64,000 bases of DNA from Limnohabitans sp. T6-20. GTDB lineage: Bacteria > Pseudomonadota > Gammaproteobacteria > Burkholderiales > Burkholderiaceae_C. Positions within the stretch are counted from its first letter, which is position 1, and every line of letters starts with the position of its first letter. Where the stretch lies: assembly GCF_003063505.1 (NCBI RefSeq), contig NZ_NERW01000001.1, forward strand, positions 8,001-72,000. Direction: 5' to 3'. The notes under the pieces are model-generated. The model was not told where the DNA came from. It worked only from the letters and a program-made list of their open reading frames with translations, and searched no databases. The translations under genes and the position numbers were made by a program. This document shows, one piece after another, positions 19,436 through 28,274 of the stretch.

Positions 19436-21427
19436 TCAAGCCTCGACTGACCAAGACGGAATGTTGCGCTGCAGAACTGCGATCAGGTCTTTGTATTCAA
19501 ACGGCTTCATCAAATAATCGTTCATGCCCGCTTCAGCGCAGCGGTCTCGATCTTCGATAAAACCCCTCGCCGTCAAGGCCACAATGGGCAAGTCCTGGTG
19601 CGCAGGCTTTTGCCGGATGATTTGCGTGGCATCCAGCCCACCCAAAATGGGCATCTGCATGTCCATCAAAACCAGGTCATAGCGCACATCGTCGATCATT
19701 TGAATCGCCACTTGTCCGTTTTCAGCCAAGTCCACGCGCGCGCCCGCCAACTCCAGCAACTGCTTGAGCACACCTTGCATCGACAGGTTGTCCTCCACCA
19801 ACAAAATGTGCACGCCCTGAACCTGTCTGGGCATCTCTTTTGTCTGCGCGCTGGCTGATTTGAGATGCGCCGATGGCACCGATGGCCCCACCGGCATTTG
19901 CACGGTGAACCAAAAGGTCGAGCCTTGCCCCTCTTGCGACGTCACGCCGACATCACCCCCCATTTGCTGGGCCAATCGCTTGCAGATCGACAAACCCAAA
20001 CCGGTTCCACCATGAGCGCGGGTTTGCGCGTTGTCACCTTGCACAAAACCCTCAAAGACTTTGGCCCGCAATGCCGGGGCCAAACCGATCCCCGTATCTT
20101 GCACCTCAAAACGCAACTGTTCGGCTTGGCCCGGATCGGACAGACGACGCACCCACACGCGCACATGCCCCTGCTCGGTGAACTTGACCGCATTGCCCAC
20201 CAAATTCAACAGCGCCTGAGCCAAACGCTGTGAGTCGCCAATCCGATACGGGCAGACGTCTTGTGCCATCTCAACGTCATAACGCAAACCTTTGATGGCG
20301 CAGGTTTCACTCACCAGATCACTGACTTGTTGCAGCACATCGTTCACATCAAAAGGCGCATTCGCCAGCTCCAACTTGCCGTTGTCGAGCTTCGAAAGAT
20401 CCAGAATGTCATTGATGATGCCCAGCAACAAGCGCCCCGCACTTTTGCTTTTGTTCAGCAAGGACTGCTGTGACTCACTCAGCGGTGTGTTCAGCACCAG
20501 CTCTGTCAGCGACAAAATTGCGGTCATCGGCGTGCGAATTTCATGGCTGATGTGTGCCAAAAATTCGGTTTTCGCTGCATTGGATTTTTCTGCCATTTCA
20601 CGGGCTTCCAGCAAGCTGTCTTCGTACAACCTGCGCTGACTGATGTCCCGGGTGACCCCCAATATTTCCACCAAGGCCCCGTTCGCGCCCATGACCGGAA
20701 AGGCCAGTACTTCGGTCCAGAATTTGGAGCCATCACGACGCCAATACTCCAGCTCGGATCGAAACTGAGGAGGCGTCACGCCCTGCTGCACCGCCGTCGC
20801 CACCTCAAAAAAGTAACGTATCACGGCATCGCGCGAATCAGGGGTCAGGGTTTCATCGATGGTTTGTGCCATCGCCTCACTGGGCGTGATCCCTCGCAGC
20901 TGCAGCACGGCAGGGCTCACATAAGTCGCCTGGCCCAAAGGGCTCATGGTCCAGACCACATCCCGCGCACTGTCCGTCAACAAGCGAAGACGCTGTTCAC
21001 TGACTCGCAACTGCTCTTCAGCCAAGACCTGCTCTGAAATATCCTTGACCATCAGCACACATACCGCATGGCCCTGTCGGTCTGGAAACGTAGCCAACGC
21101 CGAGACTTCGACAAACACCTGAACGTCATCTGCACGCAGCAACCGATGGACGCGCGCATCTGCTGCCGAGATGGGATGCGTGAAACCGTGCGCATCTGTT
21201 TCGCCCGAAGGTGACACCGAACATGCCACCGTCGCCCAAGGCACATCGCGCAAATGGGCCTCGGATGTGCCCATCAATTTCGCAAAATGGCCATTGACCG
21301 AGAACATCACGCCAATTTGGGGATCGACCATGACCACCCCAAATGGGGCTTGCGCAAAGAGCGCCTGAAATTCATCACGCTTTGACGCAACGGTGCGGCG
21401 AAATAATTTTCGAATCGAATTGAGCAT
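19436..21427 (-). CDS. Hybrid sensor histidine kinase with two PAS domains and a receiver
   Basis: This soluble protein of about 663 residues has no clear transmembrane helix. Two PAS domains come first (about residues 18-125 and 145-265). HisKA follows, with the phosphorylated histidine in HISHEIRTPMTAILS near residue 290. The ATPase domain carries NLVGNAVKFTEQGHV and GGTGLGLSICKRL. The C-terminal receiver has its phosphoacceptor aspartate in LVLMDMQMP near residue 586. The ATG at 21427 is preferred; the open frame upstream runs toward the tRNA gene. No cognate output regulator is adjacent. Confidence 0.92.
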   Translation of the reverse strand: MLNSIRKLFRRTVASKRDEFQALFAQAPFGVVMVDPQIGVMFSVNGHFAKLMGTSEAHLRDVPWATVACSVSPSGETDAHGFTHPISAADARVHRLLRADDVQVFVEVSALATFPDRQGHAVCVLMVKDISEQVLAEEQLRVSEQRLRLLTDSARDVVWTMSPLGQATYVSPAVLQLRGITPSEAMAQTIDETLTPDSRDAVIRYFFEVATAVQQGVTPPQFRSELEYWRRDGSKFWTEVLAFPVMGANGALVEILGVTRDISQRRLYEDSLLEAREMAEKSNAAKTEFLAHISHEIRTPMTAILSLTELVLNTPLSESQQSLLNKSKSAGRLLLGIINDILDLSKLDNGKLELANAPFDVNDVLQQVSDLVSETCAIKGLRYDVEMAQDVCPYRIGDSQRLAQALLNLVGNAVKFTEQGHVRVWVRRLSDPGQAEQLRFEVQDTGIGLAPALRAKVFEGFVQGDNAQTRAHGGTGLGLSICKRLAQQMGGDVGVTSQEGQGSTFWFTVQMPVGPSVPSAHLKSASAQTKEMPRQVQGVHILLVEDNLSMQGVLKQLLELAGARVDLAENGQVAIQMIDDVRYDLVLMDMQMPILGGLDATQIIRQKPAHQDLPIVALTARGFIEDRDRCAEAGMNDYLMKPFEYKDLIAVLQRNIPSWSVEA

Positions 21428-21533
21428 TTTTGGATTATCAGTCAGACCCACCAAGCTGAACACGACAACCGGGCGCTGATCGACAAAATGAACGATGAAG
21501 TACCGCTTTTTCGACCTGTAAAATGCCCGCACC

Positions 21534-21608
21534 GCCACCGTAGTTCAATGGATAGAACTCTCCCCTCCTAAGGGAGTGATACAGGTTCGATTCCTGTCGG
21601 GGGCACCA
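21534..21608 (+). tRNA. tRNA-Arg (anticodon CCT)
   Basis: The 75-base cloverleaf can be drawn by eye. The acceptor GCCACCG pairs with CGGGGGC with one A-G mismatch, and the D arm contains TTCAATGGATAGAAC. The anticodon stem CTCCC/GGGAG encloses the loop CTCCTAA, which gives anticodon CCT. The T arm is ACAGG-TTCGATT-CCTGT, and CCA is encoded at the 3' end (21606-21608). It lies between the divergent kinase gene and the cyanophycinase gene. tRNA genes of this kind are frequent integration sites. Confidence 0.95.
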
Positions 21609-21642
21609 GGCTTTTGCCCTCTCGAAGCGCTTGCGGTTTTGA

Positions 21643-22587
21643 TCAGGCCCGGATCGGACCCGCCGCCACCAAACGTTGAATGACCTGGCGCAACGAGGCC
21701 GCACGCGGCGTTTGGCCAACAGACTTCACGCTGTAACGGTGTCCTGCTGGCAAAAGGTGCAACTGAACGCCCAGCATTTCAATTTGCTCCAGACTCCCCA
21801 GCTCGCCCACGTTCGATTGCATCTGCGAAGGATCGACCAGCGTCACAGAGCCTTTGCCAATGACTTCAATGGCCTCGCCCCGCTCGATCACCAAAGCGGT
21901 GTCCTCGTCAATGCCCACGCCCAACAAGTCAGGGCGCATCGCCAAGGTTGAGAGCAAACGCGCCAGACGTCTGCGCTCCGAAAAATGCTGATCGACCACC
22001 GCCTGAGACAAAAAGCCCAAGCCGATGTCGGTGTCCACCGCTTCTTTGCTCGGTCGCAGCACGGCAGGCCCTTGGGCGATCATGTGGCGCGACATGACCG
22101 CAGCACCTGCGCTGGTGCCCCCAATGCAACAACCGTTCACGTGAAAGGCCTGGTGCATGGACTGATATGCCGGTGTATCCCACAAGATATCCATCAGCCT
22201 GGACTGGTCGCCCCCGCTCATGAAAATGCCATCGGCCTGCAGGATCTCCGGCTGCACTTGGGGTGAATGGGCACTGTTGCGGTCATCCAGCACCAGGCGC
22301 TGCACGTCTTCCACCCCCAAAGCCATGAAGACATTGCGGTAACTTTGCCAGACGCCTTCCGGGTCCCCGCTGGCTGCGGTGATGATGCGGATTTTGGCGG
22401 CGCTGCCACCGCAATAATCGACGTACTTGCGCAAGATGATGCGGTCCTGCAAGCGGTCCTCGGCACCCCCGACGATCACCAAGCGGGACAATTTGGGGCG
22501 CTGCGCCAAGGCAGGCAGACCCATCAGGGTGGCAAGCCCCACACCCGCGCTGGCCGTCATTCGGGCTAAAACATCTCTTCGGTTCAT
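21643..22587 (-). CDS. Exported cyanophycinase
   Basis: The 314-residue protein belongs to the S51 serine peptidase family that hydrolyses the storage polymer cyanophycin to beta-Asp-Arg dipeptides. The nucleophile elbow is GGTSAGAAVMS (about residues 157-167), preceded by GIFMSGGDQSRLMD. The N-terminus MNRRDVLARM followed by a hydrophobic stretch ending ALAQ looks like a Tat or Sec signal. The enzyme therefore appears periplasmic or extracellular, unlike the common cytoplasmic CphB. No cyanophycin synthetase is in the window. Confidence 0.88.
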   Translation of the reverse strand: MNRRDVLARMTASAGVGLATLMGLPALAQRPKLSRLVIVGGAEDRLQDRIILRKYVDYCGGSAAKIRIITAASGDPEGVWQSYRNVFMALGVEDVQRLVLDDRNSAHSPQVQPEILQADGIFMSGGDQSRLMDILWDTPAYQSMHQAFHVNGCCIGGTSAGAAVMSRHMIAQGPAVLRPSKEAVDTDIGLGFLSQAVVDQHFSERRRLARLLSTLAMRPDLLGVGIDEDTALVIERGEAIEVIGKGSVTLVDPSQMQSNVGELGSLEQIEMLGVQLHLLPAGHRYSVKSVGQTPRAASLRQVIQRLVAAGPIRA

Positions 22588-22660
22588 GTTTTGACTCTAA
22601 CCCATGAACCGGCATTCGGCCAGTGCGCCAAGCCTTGTTAGAGGCTGTTTGACAAGCTCG

Positions 22661-22825
22661 AGCGCTTTGCAACAGATTAACCCCCACAAAGACGGTGAAT
22701 GCTAGCCACCAAGGACTTAAAAAATGGGACTGCCCTCAATGCTCAAGGCCCGTGACACGAGGCAGTAGGTGCCAGCGACGAGGTGAACGATATATCAGGA
22801 TTTCATGAGTTATCTGCAAAGGTTT
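22661..22825 (-). pseudogene. Decayed copy of the DUF2892 gene
   Basis: This 165-base stretch aligns by eye with 48171-48336, which covers most of the intact DUF2892 gene and its ribosome-binding region, at roughly 84% identity. On the minus strand the start codon at 22806 survives (ATG AAA TCC) but codon 4, TGG in the intact gene, is TGA. A one-base deletion further on shifts the frame. The rest of the gene-free interval 22588-22982 shows nothing else recognisable except an AT-rich leader for the next gene. Confidence 0.85.
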
Positions 22826-22982
22826 ATCTGAAGTTGAGGACATCGCAGACGTATGATCTCAGTGAAGCAATTTATATAAGACTCAACTTATTTACAATAG
22901 AGCTCGTCCGATCCCCATTCATTGAAAACCCAGTCAAGATTCATCTCAGAACCCTTGCACATCTTAAAAAGGGGGAATTCAT

Positions 22983-23369
22983 ATGATCATGAAAATTGCA
23001 CTCTTACTTGTCTGCGCGCTCTTGGCTGCATGCTCCACGCCCGATGATGCAGATAAAGTGTCCTTGGAACAAGCTCGTACCGAACATCAAAGCGGCAAAG
23101 TGATTCTGATCGACATCCGGGAAAGCAGTGAACACTTAACCGGCGTTGTACAAGATGCAGTCTTACTACCGATGAGCGAATTGCCGCAAAAACAATCACT
23201 GATTCCCAAAGATCCTGCACAACCAGTTCTGTTGATTTGCAACACGCAGAATCGGTCAAAAGCAACACTGGTAAAGCTAAAAGAGCTGGGATATCAAAAC
23301 ATTCGTTACGTCGAAGGGGGCATGAGTCAGTGGGCGGCAAAGGGCTGGCCAGTGGTGGCACCACGCTGA
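22983..23369 (+). CDS. Rhodanese-domain lipoprotein
   Basis: The 128-residue protein has a lipobox (LLAAC, cysteine at about residue 17), so it should be an acylated periplasmic protein. A single rhodanese domain follows, with VILIDIRESSEHLTG and the active-site loop LLICNTQNRSKA carrying the sulfur-accepting cysteine. It probably transfers sulfane sulfur in the periplasm. A GGGGG Shine-Dalgarno-like run lies 7 bases before the first ATG; a second ATG two codons later is possible. It is followed within 20 bases by another rhodanese gene. Confidence 0.85.
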   Translation: MIMKIALLLVCALLAACSTPDDADKVSLEQARTEHQSGKVILIDIRESSEHLTGVVQDAVLLPMSELPQKQSLIPKDPAQPVLLICNTQNRSKATLVKLKELGYQNIRYVEGGMSQWAAKGWPVVAPR

Positions 23370-23385
23370 TCCAAGGAAAACTGTT

Positions 23386-23733
23386 ATGAAATGGATTCAA
23401 GACTATTGGCCAATGATGGCCTTGGCCCTGTGGTTTGGCTACAAGTGGTGGAATGCCAGGCGCGTCATCGCTTTGTTGCCCCAACTCAAAAACGAAGGTG
23501 CCATCCTTTTGGATGTCCGTTCGGTCACTGAATTCGCATCCGGCTATGCGCCAGGCACCCGCAACATCCCACTCAATGAACTGGGCCTCCATCTGGACAG
23601 CATGCCCAAATCTTCGCCTGTGGTGGTGGCTTGCGCCAGCGGCACTCGCAGTGGCATGGCCAAATTGATGTTGAAAAAGAAAGGTTACCAGCGGGTTTAC
23701 AACATCGGTCAATGGCGCAACTTCATGTCTTGA
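23386..23733 (+). CDS. Membrane-anchored rhodanese
   Basis: The 115-residue protein has an N-terminal hydrophobic helix (about residues 4-22, WIQDYWPMMALALWFGY) and then a rhodanese domain. The landmarks are ILLDVRSVTEFASGYAPG and the catalytic loop VVACASGTRSGMA with its cysteine at about residue 85. AAGGA lies upstream of the ATG. The two adjacent rhodaneses and the neighbouring DUF2892 remnant recall YgaP, in which rhodanese and DUF2892 are fused; this is an observation about parts, not proof of common origin. Confidence 0.85.
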   Translation: MKWIQDYWPMMALALWFGYKWWNARRVIALLPQLKNEGAILLDVRSVTEFASGYAPGTRNIPLNELGLHLDSMPKSSPVVVACASGTRSGMAKLMLKKKGYQRVYNIGQWRNFMS

Positions 23734-23756
23734 AGACACCTTAAGAGGTTCAAATC

Positions 23757-23957
23757 ATGATGAACAGCCAGCAGCAAAAAGAGTTTTTGCAAGCCACCGC
23801 ATGGTTAAGGCCTGTGACCCGTTGGGCTGCAGCATTCTCCATTCGATCCGTTGGCATTTTGCCCACAGGATTGAGAAACCTGCCCTTTAAAATCATCAAG
23901 CGCATCCTAACGAATTACCAGACACGCATGAACTCAGGCTGCAAGACGCACCGATGA
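23757..23957 (+). CDS. Small hypothetical basic protein
   Basis: The 66-residue protein is rich in arginine and lysine, with moderately hydrophobic stretches around residues 20-45. I do not recognise it. AGAGG precedes the ATG at an acceptable distance, and it follows the rhodanese gene by 23 bases, so it may be the third gene of that small operon. Confidence 0.5.
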   Translation: MMNSQQQKEFLQATAWLRPVTRWAAAFSIRSVGILPTGLRNLPFKIIKRILTNYQTRMNSGCKTHR

Positions 23958-23982
23958 TTGCGCCAACATCAGCCTCGCGCGA

Positions 23983-24705
23983 TCAACGGGGCTGACTGAA
24001 ATCCAGGTTGTTGCACGCCTCGCACTCTTCTTTGAAAACACCCAGCTTCACCAGCAAGGCGTGGACCTCACAGCCCAGGCAATAGCCCAGCACAGCCTCG
24101 AGCCACATGAAACCCAGGCACACCCAGACCATCACGAGCGGTAACCAGCGGGGCAAGTACTGCTCGGTGGTGGGCAGCAAATCGCTGCGGAAGATGAAGT
24201 TGATGGCTGCGGCGAATTTTTCAGGGTGAAAAAACACCAAACAAAAACTGATCATGGAAGCACCAATGGTCCAAGCAAATCTTTTAGGTGCCAAGGGTTT
24301 CCAGACGGGACGTGCGCGCCGTGCCAAAAATGTGGACAACCAAATGGTGGGCGACAGATAGGCCGATCTCACACTCATGCCCGACAACATTTCAAACAAA
24401 GCATAAAACAGCAACCACGTCTGCACGGTGTAGTCGTAAGTGCGACGGACGGCTTCAACCATGTAAAGAATGCGGTTGTCAAAGTCGAGTTCGTACGTAT
24501 CCTTGATCACATCGCCCGTCACAATCCAACGGCTGCCGTACACGATATCCCACAAAGTAAAGGCCATGAAGATCGGGATGGCCAGCATGATGCCCGCACG
24601 AATGCGAACAACGGTGTCATTGATGTAGGGCGTGACATCGTCACGGCTTCTGAACCAGAGCAAGGACCAAGAATTACCTGCCGTCATGCCATTCAAATCT
24701 GCCAT
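23983..24705 (-). CDS. Multi-spanning membrane protein, DUF4395-like
   Basis: The 240-residue inner-membrane protein has about four or five hydrophobic helices. Near the C-terminus, LEAVLGYCLGCEVHALLVKLG resembles the cysteine motif of DUF4395 proteins. A second pair, CEACNNLDF, follows in the soluble tail. DUF4395-like proteins often accompany thiol and sulfur genes. It is the last gene of the leftward sox operon and has a good ribosome binding site (GGGGAGAG). A role in moving reducing equivalents or sulfur compounds across the membrane is a guess. Confidence 0.65.
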   Translation of the reverse strand: MADLNGMTAGNSWSLLWFRSRDDVTPYINDTVVRIRAGIMLAIPIFMAFTLWDIVYGSRWIVTGDVIKDTYELDFDNRILYMVEAVRRTYDYTVQTWLLFYALFEMLSGMSVRSAYLSPTIWLSTFLARRARPVWKPLAPKRFAWTIGASMISFCLVFFHPEKFAAAINFIFRSDLLPTTEQYLPRWLPLVMVWVCLGFMWLEAVLGYCLGCEVHALLVKLGVFKEECEACNNLDFSQPR

Positions 24706-24729
24706 GTCTCTCCCCTTATTTAGTCAAAA

Positions 24730-25728
24730 TCAAAACGCTTCTTTTTCTGCTTCCAGATAAGCCAGGCTGGTGTATTTGCCGATGTTGCCTTCAAAGCCTT
24801 GCATGGTTTTGGCGCGGGACGTCACACGCCCGTCTTTGAGCACCATGTTGCGCGCCTCGGACTCGGACTTGCCATCCTTGACCGCTTGAAGGCAGGGCTC
24901 CCAGATACCCGCCATGAACTCGCCATAAGTCTTGAGCAGATCTTTGCTGCCTTGCCCATGGCCGGGCACCCAAAGCTGCTCACCCGTTGCCGCCATGAGG
25001 GCCTGGTAGTACTTGAATGTGCCCGGATAAGAGCCTTCGTCCATGTTGGCAATTCGATTGCCCATGGCGATGTCACCCACAGCTGTGAGCTTGTCTTGCA
25101 CCACTTCCACACACAGGTCAGATGGCGTGTGGGCATTACTGTAATGGTGCATGCGGAATGTCACATCGCCAATCTGGATCACTTGGCCATGTTTGACGGC
25201 CGTGTTGGGCAAGACCACCTCGGTGCCCAAGGTGGACTGGTTGGTCCAGCGCTCCATGAGACTGCGCCAGAGGTTGCCTTCGGCTCCCTTGAGCTTGTCG
25301 ATCGTGCTTTGCAGAGCGTATATTGGCAACTGCTTGCCATAGGCTTTGACAAAAGCGTGGTTGCCCAGCCAATGGTCACCGTGGTAGTGGCTGTTGAAGA
25401 CCGCGACGACCGGCTTGTCGGTCACCTTGCGGATCATGCGCAGGGCCATCTGCCCGATTTGCAATGAGGCCCCCGAGTCAATCACCACCACACCGGCAGA
25501 GGTCACCACGAAAATCACGTTGGACATCATGCCGCGGTTTTCCGCAGTGGGGAAACCATCGGGTGAAAAGATCATCCAGGTATGCGCTGAAAGCTGCTTG
25601 GCCGGAATGTCCGCTACCGGAGGGCCTTCGATGAAGTCCTGCGTTTGTTGCGCCAACAATCGGGCTTCAGGCCAGAGCGCTGCGCCGCCGAGGACAGCAC
25701 TGGCTGTCAACAAATGTCGTCGTTTCAT
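24730..25728 (-). CDS. soxH: SoxH-like metallo-beta-lactamase-fold hydrolase
   Basis: The 332-residue periplasmic protein has a signal peptide (about residues 1-27) starting MKRRHLLTASAVLGG, which may be Tat-type. The zinc-binding motif is NSHYHGDHWLGN, with further ligands expected in NAHTPSD and WVPGHGQ. SoxH proteins encoded with sox genes belong to this glyoxalase II-like family; their substrate is not settled. AAAGGTGA precedes the ATG. It follows soxB, separated by a 12-bp hairpin. Confidence 0.8.
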   Translation of the reverse strand: MKRRHLLTASAVLGGAALWPEARLLAQQTQDFIEGPPVADIPAKQLSAHTWMIFSPDGFPTAENRGMMSNVIFVVTSAGVVVIDSGASLQIGQMALRMIRKVTDKPVVAVFNSHYHGDHWLGNHAFVKAYGKQLPIYALQSTIDKLKGAEGNLWRSLMERWTNQSTLGTEVVLPNTAVKHGQVIQIGDVTFRMHHYSNAHTPSDLCVEVVQDKLTAVGDIAMGNRIANMDEGSYPGTFKYYQALMAATGEQLWVPGHGQGSKDLLKTYGEFMAGIWEPCLQAVKDGKSESEARNMVLKDGRVTSRAKTMQGFEGNIGKYTSLAYLEAEKEAF

Positions 25729-25751
25729 GCGTTGTCACCTTTCGTGCACAC

Positions 25752-25780
25752 GCTGATCTGCAAACCGGTTGCAGATCAGC
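25752..25780 (-). other. 12-bp hairpin between soxB and soxH
   Basis: GCTGATCTGCAA pairs perfectly with TTGCAGATCAGC around the loop ACCGG. No T-run follows on the minus strand, so it looks more like an mRNA processing or stability element than a terminator. Confidence 0.6.
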
Positions 25781-25802
25781 CTTGTGCTCTCATGATTGAA
25801 GC

Positions 25803-27539
25803 TCAGCCCACGTAGCCCTGATTGGGCAAGCCACCCGTGATCTTGGGGGCATTGAGCTTGCGGGGCTTGATGCGGCCGCCAGGCTGCGTCTTGAGCCAGG
25901 TCTCAACCACTTCCCACACTTGCTTGTTGCCCTGGTTGCGGGCCTCTTCGGCCACAGGCGCCCAACCGGCCACCTTGTATTTTTTACCGGCCTCAATCAG
26001 CTGCCCATTGAGGCGCATGTCGCCGATGCGTGTGCCCATCGTTCCCAAAGGATTGCAGCTGTAGCTCAATCCGCCCACGCGCACCATGTCGCCACCTTGC
26101 TGGTAGTACGGGTCGGGGTTGAACAGGTTGTCACACACGTCTTCGAGCACGGTCTTGATGGTCTCGCCCGTCATCTCGGTCACGGTGGCATACGAGTAAG
26201 TGGTGGCCGTCATGTCGAGCAACCACTCGCGTGTGATGGCCTGGCCCGGCAAGAGCGAAGTACCCCAGCGGAAACCTGGCGAAAACGCGATCTCTGCACC
26301 TTGCACATCCAGCAAAGCATCGACCAGCAACTGGTCGCCCGTGCCGTTGAAGTTGCCACGGCGGTAGAGCAAGCCTTCCGAGATGCCCAGTTTTTCTGAG
26401 AGTTTGGCTTCGTAGGGCGCACGGATCTTCGTGATCAGGGCATCCATCTCTTTGTCTGCGGGCAGCATGTTCGAGAACACGGGCAGCAGCTTGTAGCGGA
26501 AATCACTGACCTTCTTGTCTTTGACATCGAAGTCCAGCACGCCCAGGAACTTGCCGTTGGAGCCAGCGTTGGTGACGATGGTTTTGCCGCTCTTGTTGGA
26601 CACCAGGGTGGCCACGGGCATGCCGTCGTGTGTGTGACCGCCCATGATGGCGTCGATGCCGCTGACGCGACTGGCCATTTTCAAGTCCACATCCATGCCA
26701 TTGTGGCTGATGACGACCACCACCTGCGCACCTTTGCCGCGGGCTTCGTCCACCATCTTTTGCATGTTGTCGTCCTGGATGCCAAAGGCCCAGTCAGCCA
26801 CCATGTAACGGGGGTTGGCAATCGGGGTGTAGGGGAACGCCTGACCAATGATGGCGCAAGGCACACCGTTGATCTCGCGGATCACATAGGGCTTGAACAC
26901 GGGGTCGCCGAAGTCGTTTGTCTTGACGTTTTGCGCGACAAAATCCACCTTGCCTGCAAAGTCTTTCTCAACGATTTCCTTCACACGCTCCATGCCCAGG
27001 GTGAACTCCCAGTGACCGGTCATGACATCCACACCCAGCAACTTGCAGGCGTCGACCATGTCTTGCCCATTGGTCCACAAGCAGGTGCCCGAGCCTTGCC
27101 AAGTGTCACCACCGTCCAGCAGCAATGCGCCTGGGCGGCTGGCTTTCATGCGTTTGACCAGCGTGGCCAGGTGCGCGAAACCGCCCACTTTGCCGTAACG
27201 GTTGGCTGCTTTTTCGTAGTCCAAATAAGTCAGCGCGTGCGCCTCGGCTGAACCAGGACGGATTTTGGCCACTTTGAGCAAATGCTCACCGACCAGATGC
27301 GGCAGATTGCCTTGCATGGAGCCAATGCCCATGTTGATGCTGGGCTCGCGGAAATAAATGGGCTTGAGCTGCGCATGGCAATCGGTCATGTGCAGGAAGG
27401 ACACATTGCCAAATTTGGGGATGTCATACAAGCCATTGGCTGCAGTAGCAGCACCGGCTTCTGAAAATTGGCCCATGCTCATGCCGGCCATGGTGCCGGC
27501 GCCCATCACTTGGATAAATTCACGTTTGGTCAGATTCAT
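25803..27539 (-). CDS. soxB: SoxB thiosulfohydrolase (sulfate thiol esterase)
   Basis: The 578-residue periplasmic enzyme of the 5'-nucleotidase/metallophosphatase superfamily releases sulfate from the cysteine-bound S-sulfonate on SoxYZ using a dimanganese centre. Metal-site motifs visible are MTDCHAQLKP, LDGGDTWQGS, VISHNGMDVD and MGGHTHDG. The leader reads KREFIQVMGAG, a Tat-like signal in which the first arginine is lysine. The start is ATG at 27539; the frame extends four codons upstream only through GTG. It lies between soxX and soxH. Confidence 0.95.
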   Translation of the reverse strand: MNLTKREFIQVMGAGTMAGMSMGQFSEAGAATAANGLYDIPKFGNVSFLHMTDCHAQLKPIYFREPSINMGIGSMQGNLPHLVGEHLLKVAKIRPGSAEAHALTYLDYEKAANRYGKVGGFAHLATLVKRMKASRPGALLLDGGDTWQGSGTCLWTNGQDMVDACKLLGVDVMTGHWEFTLGMERVKEIVEKDFAGKVDFVAQNVKTNDFGDPVFKPYVIREINGVPCAIIGQAFPYTPIANPRYMVADWAFGIQDDNMQKMVDEARGKGAQVVVVISHNGMDVDLKMASRVSGIDAIMGGHTHDGMPVATLVSNKSGKTIVTNAGSNGKFLGVLDFDVKDKKVSDFRYKLLPVFSNMLPADKEMDALITKIRAPYEAKLSEKLGISEGLLYRRGNFNGTGDQLLVDALLDVQGAEIAFSPGFRWGTSLLPGQAITREWLLDMTATTYSYATVTEMTGETIKTVLEDVCDNLFNPDPYYQQGGDMVRVGGLSYSCNPLGTMGTRIGDMRLNGQLIEAGKKYKVAGWAPVAEEARNQGNKQVWEVVETWLKTQPGGRIKPRKLNAPKITGGLPNQGYVG

Positions 27540-27565
27540 ATTTGCAATCACTGATGTATTGGAAG

Positions 27566-27593
27566 CAAAAAAACCCGGTCAGGCCGGGTTTTC
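27566..27593 (-). terminator. Terminator-like hairpin between soxX and soxB
   Basis: AAAACCCGG pairs with CCGGGTTTT around the loop TCAGG, with an adjacent A/T-run. It lies inside the sox gene string and may reduce expression of the genes beyond soxX. Confidence 0.7.
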
Positions 27594-27599
27594 AAAATG

Positions 27600-28256
27600 T
27601 CATTGGTTGACAGGCGATTTAGGGTCGAGCAACAGGCCCACAATGTGGCGCACTTGTGTTTCGTTCAAGATGCCCATATGGCCCGCACGAGGCATGTTGG
27701 AGCAGGCGTTGTACGCCTTAGAGTTCCAGATCTTGCCCCAGGTGTATTCCACGATGGCTTTGCTGGCCGGACTGTTGGGGTCGGTCACGCCACGGATCTT
27801 GCCGTAGTTGTAGAGGCTCGGTCCAATCGTGCCGTAAGAGATTTCTTCTTTGCTGATCTGGTGGCAGTTGTAGCAATTGCCGCCATTCACATCGCCCGCT
27901 TTGTCTGTCCAGGTCAAACCGCGTCCGCTTTGTGCAATGACTTCGCCTTGCTTCCAATCGCCAATGAATTTGCCGTCCGAAGGCCATTGAATGGCTTTCA
28001 AATTCATTTCTTCAATGGCCTTTGACGTCTTTTCGTCCAAGGGCTTGCCGGCCACATCGGCCTCGCTGCATGCGCGATTGGTTTCATCGACGTTCAGTAC
28101 GCGATCGACTTTGACAAAGCCCTCATCGCGAAAAGAGGCCTTGACGATTTTGCTGGTCAGTTCATTGAGTTCGGCCACCGAGGGGCCAGATGCACAACCG
28201 ACCATCAGCAAAGCTGCGGCAATACCAGTCCACACAAATTGGATGTTCTTTTTCAT
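27600..28256 (-). CDS. soxX: SoxX cytochrome c subunit with lipoprotein-like leader
   Basis: The 218-residue subunit of the SoxAX complex helps link thiosulfate to the SoxYZ carrier cysteine. One heme site is present, CYNCHQISKEE, with the expected distal methionine likely in NMPRAGHMG. The leader ends LLMVGCASG, which fits a lipobox, so this SoxX may be membrane-anchored. AGAAGG lies at a good distance before the ATG at 28256. It is followed by a hairpin and soxB. Confidence 0.92.
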   Translation of the reverse strand: MKKNIQFVWTGIAAALLMVGCASGPSVAELNELTSKIVKASFRDEGFVKVDRVLNVDETNRACSEADVAGKPLDEKTSKAIEEMNLKAIQWPSDGKFIGDWKQGEVIAQSGRGLTWTDKAGDVNGGNCYNCHQISKEEISYGTIGPSLYNYGKIRGVTDPNSPASKAIVEYTWGKIWNSKAYNACSNMPRAGHMGILNETQVRHIVGLLLDPKSPVNQ

Positions 28257-28274
28257 GGTGGTCACCTTCTTTCT

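Noticed and set aside
21428-21538. A 37-residue N-terminal extension of the histidine kinase
   Set aside because: The extension reaches into the tRNA-Arg gene, so a start at 21427 is more sensible.
22783-22986. A 67-codon open frame before the lipoprotein rhodanese
   Set aside because: Its first part lies in the decayed DUF2892 copy, it has no family resemblance and no good ribosome binding site. It overlaps the start of the rhodanese gene.
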